A model generated the notes under the pieces. It ran no database searches, was not told where the DNA came from, and saw only the letters and a list, made by a program, of their open reading frames with translations. Shown here in pieces: positions 13,886 to 22,221 of a stretch of DNA of 34,461 nt. Within the stretch, counting starts at the first letter, position 1. Each line of letters starts with the position of its first letter. This DNA comes from Desulfobacterium sp. (GTDB lineage: Bacteria > Desulfobacterota > Desulfobacteria > Desulfobacterales > Desulfobacteraceae), in NCBI GenBank assembly GCA_016342325.1, contig JAEINR010000066.1, positions 1 to 34,461 of the forward strand, read 5' to 3'. Both the position numbers and the translations under genes were made by a program.

Positions 13886-14473
13886 CTATTTGTCTGCATG
13901 GTCCTTGTAGTGGGTGATCAGCTCTTCCAGGGTTTGGTCCTTGGATGCCATGGCCAGGGGGTTGACCTTGAGCAGCGCTTCCCAGACCTGGATCGCCTTT
14001 TCCTGATCGTTCATGTCATTGACAAGGACGATGCCCTTGTTCAGGTATGCGGGTTGAAATTTCGGGTCATGGGCCAGGGCCCGATCAAAGGCTTTGATTG
14101 CCGTCTCCGGCTGTCCTGTTTTGCGGTACATCACGCCCATGTCACAGAGGACACCGGGATTCTCCCCACCGGTTTCAAGGGCTTTGGAATAGGCATGGAT
14201 CGCTTTTTCATACTGGTCCGTGTCATAGTAGATGTTCCCAAGTTTTGTCCAGGCGCCCGTGTCTGCCGGATCTGTTTCAACCTTGGATTCAAGGGCCGCC
14301 GCCATGGTGGCAAGGTCTCCTTGCTGAACCGAACTTGCCTCCATTGTCCGTGATGGTCCGGCTTTGAACACCGCCGTACCCACCCCTGCGATAAACCCGA
14401 GTGCAATAAATATAACGGCAAAAACCATTGCAGACGACCGGCTTAAAATAATTTGATCCGTGCTCTTAGCCAT
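13886..14473 (-). CDS. Membrane-anchored TPR protein (CcmH/NrfG-like helper)
   Basis: 195 residues: one transmembrane helix (about 15-35) and then roughly four tetratricopeptide repeats (for example A-W-T-K-L-G-N-I-Y-Y-D-T-D-Q-Y-E-K-A-I). Such TPR proteins recruit apocytochromes during cytochrome c maturation, and its place at the head of resB-ccsA supports that. ATG 14473 follows AAGGGGA at good spacing; the in-frame ATGs further upstream (to 14542) lack a ribosome site. Confidence 0.85.
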   Translation of the reverse strand: MAKSTDQIILSRSSAMVFAVIFIALGFIAGVGTAVFKAGPSRTMEASSVQQGDLATMAAALESKVETDPADTGAWTKLGNIYYDTDQYEKAIHAYSKALETGGENPGVLCDMGVMYRKTGQPETAIKAFDRALAHDPKFQPAYLNKGIVLVNDMNDQEKAIQVWEALLKVNPLAMASKDQTLEELITHYKDHADK

Positions 14474-14779
14474 TGATTCCCCTTGTTCCGGATGATGTTT
14501 ATTCTTCTTAACTTCAAGGGCAGTCCAGGGGTTGACCATCAACGTCCTGCCTGCATCTTCAAACCTACCCGGTTATATACGGGTAAAATTACACCAATCT
14601 TTCAGAAACATTACAATTTGGAAATGTTTGCAGGATGGGTTGACATTGTGCGATTTGCCTACCAATATTAATGACCCATTAAAATGGGTTTTTGGACTGT
14701 TTTACGGGATGCTTTTATATGAAACTCCGGCCATGCCGGTTATTTAGAGATGCCACTTCTTCTTAAGGATATGGGGTTT
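14474..14779. other. Divergent promoter and leader region with stem-loops
   Basis: About 300 bp between the TPR gene and the response regulator. A fair sigma70-like promoter is TTGACA (14640-14645) with AATATT (14664-14669), pointing to the regulator. Downstream come a hairpin with a T tract (14674-14693) and a second hairpin, CCGGC-CAT-GCCGG (14727-14739). A 15-codon ORF, 14719-14766, overlaps the second hairpin. An inverted repeat TACCCG-N8-CGGGTA lies near 14568-14587. Confidence 0.45.
14674..14693 (+). terminator. Terminator-like hairpin in the response-regulator leader
   Basis: ACCCAT (14674-14679), loop TAAA, ATGGGT (14684-14689), then TTTT. It is only a few bases downstream of the proposed -10 box, so it might act as an attenuator, or it could terminate transcription coming from further left. 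Confidence 0.4.
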
Positions 14780-15457
14780 ATGAAACTGTTGATTATCGAG
14801 GACGACCAGGAAATTGCCGGTTTCATCAAAAAGGGATTAACCCAGGAGGGGTTTGTGGTGGACCATGCCGCAGACGGCGAGGAGGGCCTGGCCCTGGCCC
14901 TGGCCGAATCCTATGATGCTGCGGTGATCGATCTCATGCTGCCGAAATTGAGCGGGATAGCCGTGATCGAGACCTTGAGAAAGCGGCAGATCAATCTGCC
15001 GGTGCTGATCCTGAGTGCCAGGCGTTCGGTGGATGACCGGGTGCGGGGCATCCAGAAGGGCGGGGATGATTACCTGGTTAAACCCTTTGCCTTTTCCGAA
15101 CTCCTGGTGAGAATACAGGCCCTGATTCGCAGGTCCAGCGGCACCATTGAGCCATCGGGGCTGTCTGTGGGGGACCTTTCCCTGGATCTGTTGACCCGTG
15201 AGGTGGTTAGAAACGGTGTATCCATCGATCTTCAGCCCCGTGAGTTTTCCCTGCTGGAATATATGATGCGGAATGTGGATCGTCCGGTTTCTAAAACTAT
15301 GATTTTGGAAAAAATCTGGGATTTCCACTTCGATCCCCAGACCAATGTGGTGGACGTTCTGGTCTGCCGACTGAGAAACAAGGTGGATAAAGGGTTTCCC
15401 GAAAAACTGATCCACACCATCCGCGGGCTGGGGTATGTGCTTAAAACAGGGGTTTAA
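14780..15457 (+). CDS. OmpR-family response regulator
   Basis: 225 residues. Receiver domain with acidic pair E-D-D at 7-9, phosphoacceptor Asp51 (A-V-I-D-L-M-L-P), a conserved Thr/Ser replaced by Ser in I-L-S-A-R, and Lys in V-K-P-F. A C-terminal winged helix (about 130-223) ends I-H-T-I-R-G-L-G-Y-V-L. It resembles CusR/QseB-type regulators. ATG 14780 is the conserved start (M-K-L-L-I-I-E-D-D); ATG 14771 and 14750 are also in frame. The next gene, its histidine kinase, overlaps by 23 bp. The signal and targets cannot be told from sequence. Confidence 0.93.
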   Translation: MKLLIIEDDQEIAGFIKKGLTQEGFVVDHAADGEEGLALALAESYDAAVIDLMLPKLSGIAVIETLRKRQINLPVLILSARRSVDDRVRGIQKGGDDYLVKPFAFSELLVRIQALIRRSSGTIEPSGLSVGDLSLDLLTREVVRNGVSIDLQPREFSLLEYMMRNVDRPVSKTMILEKIWDFHFDPQTNVVDVLVCRLRNKVDKGFPEKLIHTIRGLGYVLKTGV

Positions 15458-16892
15458 CATTAAAAAACGATTCAAAGGCGTAGGGCAGGTCCGGTTGCCG
15501 GCAACCATTGGTTTTAAGGTGGCGCTCTGGTATGCCGGTTTCTTTATCTTAAGTTCGGCTCTCCTGTTTATGATGGCGTACTATTATTTTTCATCCATCC
15601 TGGTGGAGCAGGATCGTGAAGAGATCTTGCAGGAACTGACTGAGATCTCCTCCCTCTATGCCATCGGCGGCATCCATGCCCTGGATACGTTTTTGCAAGA
15701 CAACACCGCCACCCGCAGGTCAAAACCCCTGTTCATGCGGATCGCCAACGCGAAGAATGAAACCATCCATCTGTTTTCACCCGGCAAGTGGAAGGATTTC
15801 AACCTGTCCATGCTGGAAAAAAACAATTTTTGCAGGGCCGAGTGCACCCGGACCTGGATACAGATCGCCTCGGACAACGGGGATTATGTGCTGGATATAA
15901 AATCCAGCCTCTTGACCAAGGGACACTGGGTTCAGGTGGGCATGAGCAGCCAGGGCAGGGAAAAGGTGCTCCTGCAGTTTCACCGGATTTTTCTGGTGGT
16001 GATGGTGCCGTTGTTTATCCTGGGCCTTGGCGGCGGGCTTTTCCTTTCCAGGCGAATTCTCCAGCCCCTGCGTCATATGATCCGCACGGTCCGTTCCATC
16101 GATATCGGCAAAGAGACGGCCACGGTTCCCCGCACCATGTCCGGGGATGAACTGGATGAACTGGCAGGCCTTTTCAACGGGATGCTCGGCAATATTCACC
16201 GGCTGGTGGCCGGGATGAAAAATGCCCTGGACAATGTGGCCCATGACTTGAGAACCCCCATGACCCGGCTTCGGAACATATCGGAGATGGCGCTTAGGGA
16301 AAAAGAGGATGTGCCCCTGTTGCGGGCAGCCCTTGAAAAGGGGATCGAGGAGTCGGACAACATCATCCGGATGCTGAACACCCTGATGGACATCTCCGAA
16401 GCCGAGACCGGCTCCATGACGCTCCAGATCCGGCGGGCCAATGTCTCAGACCTGGTGGCCAATATCGCTGATATGTATCAGTTTGTTGCGGAAGAGAAAG
16501 GGATCCGGGTTCAGCTCGCGGTTGAGGAGGCGTTGTGGGCTGAGGTGGATGCCGGCCGCATCAGCCAGGCCCTGGCAAACATTGTGGACAATGCCATCAA
16601 GTTTACCCCTGCCGGCGGAACCATCACCCTGGAAGCCTTTGGGTCCGATACCCAGGTGATTATCAAAACCCGTGATACGGGATCGGGCATTTCGCCGGAC
16701 GATCTTTCCCGCATCTGGAGACGACTCTATCGGGGGGATGCCAGCCGCAGTGAAAAAGGACTCGGCCTGGGGCTCAGCCTGGTCAAGGGGATCATCAATG
16801 CCCACAAGGGCCGCATCCAGGTTGAAAGTAAACCCGGAAAAGGCGCCGTGTTTGTGATCCATCTGAAGAGGTCCACCCATTCCCGTCCGTAA
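15435..16892 (+). CDS. Membrane sensor histidine kinase
   Basis: 485 residues. Two membrane helices (about 28-50 and 180-203) flank a periplasmic sensor domain that contains two nearby Cys (F-C-R-A-E-C). A HAMP linker, a HisKA helix with the phospho-His in V-A-H-D-L-R-T-P (about 269) and an HATPase_c domain follow (N box D-N-A-I-K-F, G1 D-T-G-S-G-I, G2 G-L-G-L-G-L-S-L). The usual I-F-E-R-F-Y-R is I-W-R-R-L-Y-R. It starts inside the end of the response regulator gene, so the pair is translationally coupled. CusS/PcoS-like architecture suggests, but does not prove, an envelope or metal signal. Confidence 0.92.
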   Translation: MCLKQGFNIKKRFKGVGQVRLPATIGFKVALWYAGFFILSSALLFMMAYYYFSSILVEQDREEILQELTEISSLYAIGGIHALDTFLQDNTATRRSKPLFMRIANAKNETIHLFSPGKWKDFNLSMLEKNNFCRAECTRTWIQIASDNGDYVLDIKSSLLTKGHWVQVGMSSQGREKVLLQFHRIFLVVMVPLFILGLGGGLFLSRRILQPLRHMIRTVRSIDIGKETATVPRTMSGDELDELAGLFNGMLGNIHRLVAGMKNALDNVAHDLRTPMTRLRNISEMALREKEDVPLLRAALEKGIEESDNIIRMLNTLMDISEAETGSMTLQIRRANVSDLVANIADMYQFVAEEKGIRVQLAVEEALWAEVDAGRISQALANIVDNAIKFTPAGGTITLEAFGSDTQVIIKTRDTGSGISPDDLSRIWRRLYRGDASRSEKGLGLGLSLVKGIINAHKGRIQVESKPGKGAVFVIHLKRSTHSRP

Positions 16893-16896
16893 AGGG

Positions 16897-16918
16897 GTCT
16901 GCCGGATGTCCGGCAGAC
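16897..16918 (+). terminator. Strong hairpin after the two-component operon
   Basis: GTCTGCCGGA (16897-16906) and TCCGGCAGAC (16909-16918) are perfect inverted copies. It starts 4 nt after the kinase stop. The U tract is weak. Confidence 0.6.
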
Positions 16919-17013
16919 TCCTAACCTGGACAAGCCAGAACCCAAGCGTTTTTCTGATTCCCTTGCCAAAATAACACGAAAATCGGAGCTAAGAAGCTAA
17001 CCATGGCTAAGGG

Positions 17014-17442
17014 TTAAAGCCGGGTGAGTTCCTTGCCGTAGTCCTGGGCCATGGTGATGGCGCCTTCCAGCCCGCTCGCTTTGAGCATGAGGGGGGAAGA
17101 GGTCATCTTCATTTTAAATATGTGCTCCATGGTGCCGAAGATTCTTTGGGTGGCGTCGGCGCTCCAACCGAATGCGCCGAATGCGCCGCCTGGACGGTTT
17201 TCAAGTTCAGCCCGCTCGGCCATGAACAAAACCTGCTTCATGGTGGAGATCATGTCGCCATGGTAGGTGGCCGATCCAAAGGCATAACCGTCAAACCCCT
17301 TGAGGTCCGCTTCTGTTTTGATTTCGTTGCCCTTTTTTAAGGTCGCGTTGTGACCTGCGATTCTTATCCCTTCGGCAATGAGTTCGGCTATCTTCTGGGT
17401 TTCTCCGGTGCGTGATGCATGGATAATTAAATATTCCCCCAT
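17014..17442 (-). CDS. Flavodoxin-domain protein
   Basis: 142 residues, the flavodoxin fold that binds FMN. The phosphate loop is H-A-S-R-T-G-E-T-Q-K (8-17); Y-H-G-D and G-A-F-G-W-S follow as the other FMN loops. It resembles the flavodoxin domain of FprA/FDP proteins but stands alone, so it may serve as a low-potential electron carrier in place of ferredoxin. ATG 17442 has a GGAGAC site. A 12-bp palindrome, ACAACATGTTGT (17469-17480), is upstream. Confidence 0.88.
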   Translation of the reverse strand: MGEYLIIHASRTGETQKIAELIAEGIRIAGHNATLKKGNEIKTEADLKGFDGYAFGSATYHGDMISTMKQVLFMAERAELENRPGGAFGAFGWSADATQRIFGTMEHIFKMKMTSSPLMLKASGLEGAITMAQDYGKELTRL

Positions 17443-17524
17443 TGATCGTCTCCTTATCCTTTGGTTGAACAACATGTTGTGGTTATCTATCGTTTTCGCT
17501 CCCCATCATAGGACTTTTGTTTCC

Positions 17525-18679
17525 TCAGTAGAGGATATTACTGTCCACCCCTTTGGCGCTTTCCTGCCCGGTCATGAAGAGCGCCTTCTTGAGTACCTTG
17601 TGGATGTGGTCAAGGTGGAGCTTCACCCCAAGGCTGCCGCCGCCAACGGCTGCCCGGATGATGTCCCGGCCAAGGAGAACGGCATCAGCCCCCTGGGCCA
17701 GCATTTTCAACACATCGTATCCGGTCCGGACGCCCCCGTCCGCCGTGATGAGAACCCTGCCCTTGAGGCGGTGGGCGATTCCCGGCAGCACTTCTGCCGT
17801 GCCCGGCACCGCGTCCAGGACTCGCCCTCCGTGGTTGGAGACGGAAACCACCTTGACCCCTGCCTCGGCACAGGCCTCGGCATCGTCCGGGTCCATGATT
17901 CCCTTGGCAATAAAGGGCAGGGAAGTGAACTCCACAAGCTCCCGTATCTCGGCAGCGCTTTTCCTGAACACGGGCTGGCCGTGCTTTGCCATGATGGTGG
18001 AGCCACACCCGTCAAGATCCAAGCCCACCGCCGGGCAGCCCGCCTCTTCGGCAAGGGTGATCAGTTTTTTGAGCACATCCTGGGCCCTGGGTTTGAAGAT
18101 GGGAATCCCCTGGCCCTTCTCTTCTTTAAGCACCCGGAGGGCTGGATTGTTTTCAGGGGTGTAGAACCAGGTGTCCCCCCGCCAGCCAATGGTGCCGGCT
18201 TCCTTGCTTCCCCGGACCACGGCCCTGCAGAAATCGATCTCTGAGACCACGTTGTTGTAGCGTTCTATGCCGGCCGTGGAGGCGGACATCACCGGGAAAT
18301 CCAGGTCCAGGCCAAGGAAGGAGGTGCGGGTGTCGGGCTCCACGTGCTTGCCCACCACCCGGGTTTTGAGCCGGAGGGCTGAAAGGGCCAGGGCATTGGC
18401 CCTGAACCCCGCTCCCTGGCCGGCGCCGCCAAATCCGATGGGTTTTCCATAGGCCTCTTTCTGGCAGATTTTGTCAAAGTTGCCGTCACAGGCGGGATAG
18501 GCGGCGCAGAGTCCTTTGAGCCGCTTCCGTGCAATATCCCGGACATCCTCAGGGGTTTTGGGAATGCCCGCCGCTTTGTCCGTGAGCATGATCTTCTCCC
18601 CGGCGCAGCTGGGGCAGTGTTCGGGTTTTGTCGTGGAATTTGTCTCGGTGTGACACAGGGTGCAGTACCAGTGGGTCAT
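17525..18679 (-). CDS. FMN-dependent alpha-hydroxy-acid dehydrogenase with N-terminal zinc-ribbon/rubredoxin-like motif
   Basis: 384 residues. The TIM barrel of the lactate/glycolate oxidase family is seen in F-P-V-M-S-A-S-T-A-G, the active-site S-N-H-G-G-R and the FMN phosphate site I-T-A-D-G-G-V-R-T-G ... A-V-L-L-G-R. A short N-terminal segment W-Y-C-T-L-C-H-T-E ... H-C-P-S-C has two CxxC pairs typical of a rubredoxin-like or zinc knuckle. Oxidation of a 2-hydroxy acid (for example lactate or 2-hydroxyglutarate) to a 2-oxo acid would feed the 2-oxoacid:ferredoxin oxidoreductase encoded just upstream, in the same direction and 22 nt away. The Cys motif could pass electrons from FMN to an acceptor. 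The exact substrate is not determinable. Confidence 0.85.
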   Translation of the reverse strand: MTHWYCTLCHTETNSTTKPEHCPSCAGEKIMLTDKAAGIPKTPEDVRDIARKRLKGLCAAYPACDGNFDKICQKEAYGKPIGFGGAGQGAGFRANALALSALRLKTRVVGKHVEPDTRTSFLGLDLDFPVMSASTAGIERYNNVVSEIDFCRAVVRGSKEAGTIGWRGDTWFYTPENNPALRVLKEEKGQGIPIFKPRAQDVLKKLITLAEEAGCPAVGLDLDGCGSTIMAKHGQPVFRKSAAEIRELVEFTSLPFIAKGIMDPDDAEACAEAGVKVVSVSNHGGRVLDAVPGTAEVLPGIAHRLKGRVLITADGGVRTGYDVLKMLAQGADAVLLGRDIIRAAVGGGSLGVKLHLDHIHKVLKKALFMTGQESAKGVDSNILY

Positions 18680-18701
18680 GGGGTCTCCTCATGGTTTTAG
18701 T

Positions 18702-19550
18702 TTAAAACAAAGCCTTTGCAACGGCGTCCCTGTCATAATCGTGGGATATCAGTGGCGGGCCGCTAAGGTGTTCCACCCGGTCATGGAAGGTGGGGGTCTC
18801 TTTTTGGAACAGGATGCCCAGGGGGATCTTTTCTTCAAATTCATGGCTTCGTTCCATGGCCATGGCCAGGCTGGTGGTGTCGTGGTCCGTATTTTCCAGG
18901 TCATAGACCCGCTCCTTGTACCACCTGAGGGTGTTGAGGCGGTTGAACGAGACACAGGGCTGGAGTACATCGATCATGGAAAATCCTTTATGGGCCATGG
19001 CCTGGGCAATGAGTTGGGCCAGTTGGACGGTTTTTCCGGAAAATCCCCGTGCAACAAACCCCGCACCCTGGGTCAGGGCCAGGGTCAGGGGGTTGAAGGG
19101 GGAGGACATGGTGCCCCCGGGCTGGATCGGGGTGGGCATGCCCATGACGGTTGTGGGGGAGGCCTGGCCCTTGGTCAGGCCGTAGACCATGTTGTTGTGA
19201 ACGATCAGGGTGATGTCGATGTTTCGCCTGATGGCGGAAAGGAAGTGGTTGCCCCCTTCGCCGTAGCAGTCTCCGTCTCCTGAGTTGACGATGATGTTGA
19301 GATCACTGTTTGCGATTTTTGCCCCGGTGGCCGCGGGAAGGGCCCGACCATGGAGGGCGTGGAGCATGTTGCAATGGAGAAAATGGGGGGTCTTTCCGGC
19401 CTGGCCGATGCCTGAGACCAGCAGAATATCCCTGGGGGAAAGCCCCTGGTCGGCAAAGGCCTGTTTCATGGCCAAAAGAATGGGGAAGTTGCCGCACCCC
19501 GGGCACCACTTGTTTTCAAAGTCGTTGTCAAAGGTTTCTATGGTTGTCAT
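18702..19550 (-). CDS. korB: 2-oxoacid:ferredoxin oxidoreductase, beta subunit
   Basis: 282 residues. TPP-binding subunit: W-C-P-G-C-G at 15-20, the TPP/Mg motif G-D-G-D-C-Y-G-E-G-G-N-H and V-H-N-N-M-V-Y-G-L-T-K-G-Q. With KorA it decarboxylates a 2-oxo acid to the acyl-CoA and reduces ferredoxin. The nearby icd and citrate synthase genes point to 2-oxoglutarate, which Icd produces; this is inference. The KorA stop lies 2 nt upstream. No separate delta ferredoxin subunit is encoded. Confidence 0.92.
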   Translation of the reverse strand: MTTIETFDNDFENKWCPGCGNFPILLAMKQAFADQGLSPRDILLVSGIGQAGKTPHFLHCNMLHALHGRALPAATGAKIANSDLNIIVNSGDGDCYGEGGNHFLSAIRRNIDITLIVHNNMVYGLTKGQASPTTVMGMPTPIQPGGTMSSPFNPLTLALTQGAGFVARGFSGKTVQLAQLIAQAMAHKGFSMIDVLQPCVSFNRLNTLRWYKERVYDLENTDHDTTSLAMAMERSHEFEEKIPLGILFQKETPTFHDRVEHLSGPPLISHDYDRDAVAKALF

Positions 19551-19552
19551 GG

Positions 19553-21250
19553 TTACGCTATGATCTCCTTTGCTTTGTCCATGATATAATCGGGGAAAAA
19601 GGGCCTGCCGTCGTATTTTAAGATGGAGAGGGTGGACTTGATGCCCGTCTCCTGGGCGATGAGTTTTCCCAGCTGGGCGGTTGAATTCTGCTCCACCAGG
19701 ATCAGGGTCTTGTTCTCAATCATGGTTTTTATCTGTTCTCCGTCCATGGGCCAAAGCTCCTCAAAAACCATCCAGCCCAGGTCGAATCCCTGGTCCCGCA
19801 ACCGCTCTCCCGCCTCCTGCACCACCCCGCCCGGGCTTCCCCAGCAGACCAGGAGCGTTTTACTCTCCGGGTGGGCCAGGACGGGCCGTTGCATTTCCGC
19901 TTTCATGGCGGCAAGCTTGGCGTTTCGTTTGTCCATCATCCGGACCCGGATTTCCGGGTCTTCGGTGATATGACCGGCTTCATCGTGCTCGTTGCCAAGG
20001 ACTCTTACCAGGGCGTTTCCCATACAGGGAAGGGCCCTGGGGGAGACCCCGCTCTCTGTGAACTGATAACGTTTGTAGGTTTCCGGGGCGTCCATGTCGT
20101 CCTGGGTGATGATAAAGGTCCCAGGCTCGGCCAGGTCCGGGAAGGGTTCCTGGGTGGTCCGGGTGGTTGTCAGGTACTGGTCCATGAGGAGGATCACGGG
20201 CACCTGGTACTTTTCACCCAGGGTGAACGCCTTTTTTGTTAACTCAAAGGTCGCCCCGGGGGTGGAAGGGGCAAACACGAATCTTGGGAAATCGTCCTGG
20301 GAGGCCTGGATGGCAAAGAGCAGGTCAGCCTGGGCCGTTCGTGTGGCCATGCCCGTGGCGGGACCGGGCCGCTGGGCGTTGATGATCACCAGGGGGGTCT
20401 CGCTGATGGCTGCATGGCCCAATGCTTCGGTCATGAGGCAAAACCCGCCGCCGGAGGTGGTGGTAAGGGATCTTGCCCCGGCAAAGGAGGCGCCCAGGGC
20501 CATGGTGACGGCGGCGATCTCGTCCTCTGCCTGCTCCACCACCAGGGGAAGGGTCTTTGAAAAGGGCACGACATTGGAGATGATGCCTGTGGCAGGGCTC
20601 ATGGGGTAGAAGGAGAAGAACCGGCAGTCCGAGGCAATGGCCCCAAGGGCGGCCGCCTTTGCCCCTGTCATGAGTGTCCGGTCTCCCTTTTTGCCGTTCC
20701 AGTCAAGGGTTTTGGTGAGACGGATGCCCTGGGCGGCGTCATACCCCATTTGTGCGGCAGTGACGTTCAGGTCGACGATGCGGTCCCCCTTGGCGCTGAA
20801 TCGTTCCATGAGAACGGCCTTGAGCAGGGAAAAGGGGGCCCCCATGATGGCCAGGGCCGCGCCGGCTGCCACCGTGTTTGCCGTGATCACGTTTCCGGCC
20901 TCCTTTGCGAGGGCCGCCACCGGAAGATGGAGGGTCGAGGGCGTGGATTCTTCCCTGGCACTTGAGTTGAGGATGCAGACGGCTGTGTCACTGAGGTTCT
21001 CCCGGTTCAGCGCCAAGGTCTTCTGGTCGATGGCAACCAGAATGTCGATGCGGTTACCCATGGCGGTGAGGGGGGCGTCGCTGATTCTCAGGAGGTTGAA
21101 GTTGTGCCCCCCCCGGATCCGTGATTCAAAGTCATCCACAGAAAAGGTGAACAGTCCGGCCCCATGGCAAACCTCCCCAAGCAGGGTGCCGATGGTCTGG
21201 ATTCCCTGGCCCGCCTCTCCTCCGATTTTAAGCGTTAGATCTGTCGTCAT
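19553..21250 (-). CDS. korA: 2-oxoacid:ferredoxin oxidoreductase, fused gamma-alpha subunit
   Basis: 565 residues. The gamma domain comes first (G-G-E-A-G-Q-G-I-Q near 11-19, S-R-I-R-G-G-H-N), then the alpha domain from about 190 (G-A-K-A-A-A-L-G-A, F-Y-P-M-S-P-A-T, G-A-R-S-L-T-T-T-S-G-G-G-F). This gamma-alpha fusion is the usual architecture of many 2-oxoglutarate and related oxidoreductases. ATG 21250 has an AAGGAG site. It heads a korA-korB-hydroxyacid dehydrogenase transcript divergent from the citrate synthase/icd group. Confidence 0.93.
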   Translation of the reverse strand: MTTDLTLKIGGEAGQGIQTIGTLLGEVCHGAGLFTFSVDDFESRIRGGHNFNLLRISDAPLTAMGNRIDILVAIDQKTLALNRENLSDTAVCILNSSAREESTPSTLHLPVAALAKEAGNVITANTVAAGAALAIMGAPFSLLKAVLMERFSAKGDRIVDLNVTAAQMGYDAAQGIRLTKTLDWNGKKGDRTLMTGAKAAALGAIASDCRFFSFYPMSPATGIISNVVPFSKTLPLVVEQAEDEIAAVTMALGASFAGARSLTTTSGGGFCLMTEALGHAAISETPLVIINAQRPGPATGMATRTAQADLLFAIQASQDDFPRFVFAPSTPGATFELTKKAFTLGEKYQVPVILLMDQYLTTTRTTQEPFPDLAEPGTFIITQDDMDAPETYKRYQFTESGVSPRALPCMGNALVRVLGNEHDEAGHITEDPEIRVRMMDKRNAKLAAMKAEMQRPVLAHPESKTLLVCWGSPGGVVQEAGERLRDQGFDLGWMVFEELWPMDGEQIKTMIENKTLILVEQNSTAQLGKLIAQETGIKSTLSILKYDGRPFFPDYIMDKAKEIIA

Positions 21251-21622
21251 TTTATCTCCTTGGAACGTCTTGGTTTCGGGCCACCAATGCCGGGTGGTCG
21301 ATTGGTTGGTTCTTCATGGTATTGACGGTATACAAATAGCAAGATTCAGGCCATGACCTGGTGTCTTGATGTGGAAAGGGATAAGCCAAAGGCAAACGTG
21401 ATTTAATAACCATGGTATCCTCGTCTGGTACGAAATGTGTATACGATATACAGCGAGAAAAGGTTTTCATTTTTATTGTAAATGTGGTTTTGTGTTTTAT
21501 TGGATCATAGCAATCGCATTTTTACAACATGGTAAATCAATTTTGTTTCATTTTTAATGATTTCTCTGGAAAAGGCAATCTTCAGATTGGGCAGGGAATG
21601 CATAGTAAAGGATGAGTGGATC
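21251..21622. other. Divergent promoter region, korA / glutaredoxin
   Basis: About 370 bp, AT-rich, no convincing gene. It contains TGTATA-CGA-TATACA (21438-21452), a perfect inverted repeat that recalls the TGTATCGCGATACA core upstream of cooS. It also contains T-rich stretches near 21470-21560 and a second GTATAC near 21328. Confidence 0.55.
21438..21452. promoter_or_regulatory. Palindrome in the kor/glutaredoxin promoter region
   Basis: TGTATACGATATACA: arms TGTATA and TATACA around CGA. It lies about midway between the divergent genes and may bind a dimeric regulator. Confidence 0.45.
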
Positions 21623-21889
21623 ATGGAATATGACAGCGCAAAAATATATTCATTGAGTACCTGTAGCCACTGCAAGGCGGCCAAGCGCTTTCTGGGTGAA
21701 TGCAAGGTGAAGTACGAGTTTGTGGATGTGGACAGCCTGACCGGGGAGGAACGCAAGGCGATTCTTGCTGATATCAAGGAGCTGAATCCCCGATGCTCGT
21801 TCCCGACCATCGTCATTGGAGATATCGTTATCGTGGGATTCCATGAGAAAAAGATCAGGGAGGCATTGGGGCTCAAAAATGGAGATTAA
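21623..21889 (+). CDS. Glutaredoxin/NrdH-like redox protein
   Basis: 88 residues with a thioredoxin-fold CxxC active site near the N-terminus (S-T-C-S-H-C-K-A-A-K) and the cis-Pro motif S-F-P-T-I-V-I-G-D. It is a dithiol glutaredoxin of the NrdH/Grx type. ATG 21623 follows AAAGGATG; the frame extends further upstream but without a better start. Its last codons overlap the start of the ferredoxin-thioredoxin reductase gene, so the FTR is its probable reductant: ferredoxin to FTR to glutaredoxin. Confidence 0.88.
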   Translation: MEYDSAKIYSLSTCSHCKAAKRFLGECKVKYEFVDVDSLTGEERKAILADIKELNPRCSFPTIVIGDIVIVGFHEKKIREALGLKNGD

Positions 21890-22208
21890 GACGCTTTACG
21901 AGAAACTCAGGAAGATCCAGGAGCCCAAGGGCTATTTCTTTAATAAGGACCTCGACCTTGTGTTTGAGCTCCTTGAATCCCTGCTTTTGAACAAGGAGAA
22001 TCATGGCTATATGGCCTGTCCTTGCCGGCTGGCTGCCGGGGACCGGGACCATGACCGGGACATCATCTGCCCCTGCGAATACCGGGCGCCGGATGTGAAA
22101 GAGTATGGGGCCTGCTTTTGCGGGCTGTACGTATCCAAAGAGATGAATCAGGGAGAAAGGAGCGCGGAGTATGTCCCGGAGAGACGGGACCCGGACAAAA
22201 TTATTTGA
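21879..22208 (+). CDS. Ferredoxin:thioredoxin reductase, catalytic subunit type
   Basis: 109 residues with the FTR catalytic-chain Cys pattern: A-C-P-C-R-L-A, I-C-P-C-E-Y-R, G-A-C-F-C-G-L-Y. The protein binds a [4Fe-4S] cluster beside a redox disulfide and uses reduced ferredoxin to reduce a thioredoxin-like partner. ATG 21879 overlaps the glutaredoxin stop by 11 bp. The variable subunit of plant FTR is absent, as usual in anaerobes. The end lies 13 nt before the citrate synthase start. Confidence 0.9.
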   Translation: MEIKTLYEKLRKIQEPKGYFFNKDLDLVFELLESLLLNKENHGYMACPCRLAAGDRDHDRDIICPCEYRAPDVKEYGACFCGLYVSKEMNQGERSAEYVPERRDPDKII

Positions 22209-22221
22209 TAAAGGAGGCGTC

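Noticed and set aside
19553-21356. Long plus-strand open frames opposite korA/korB, and similar ones opposite nifS and cooS
   Set aside because: These are antisense shadows of GC-rich conserved genes, without ribosome sites or recognisable domains.
22171-22221. Longer citrate synthase start at 22171
   Set aside because: It lies inside the FTR gene without a ribosome site, whereas ATG 22222 has AAGGAGG.
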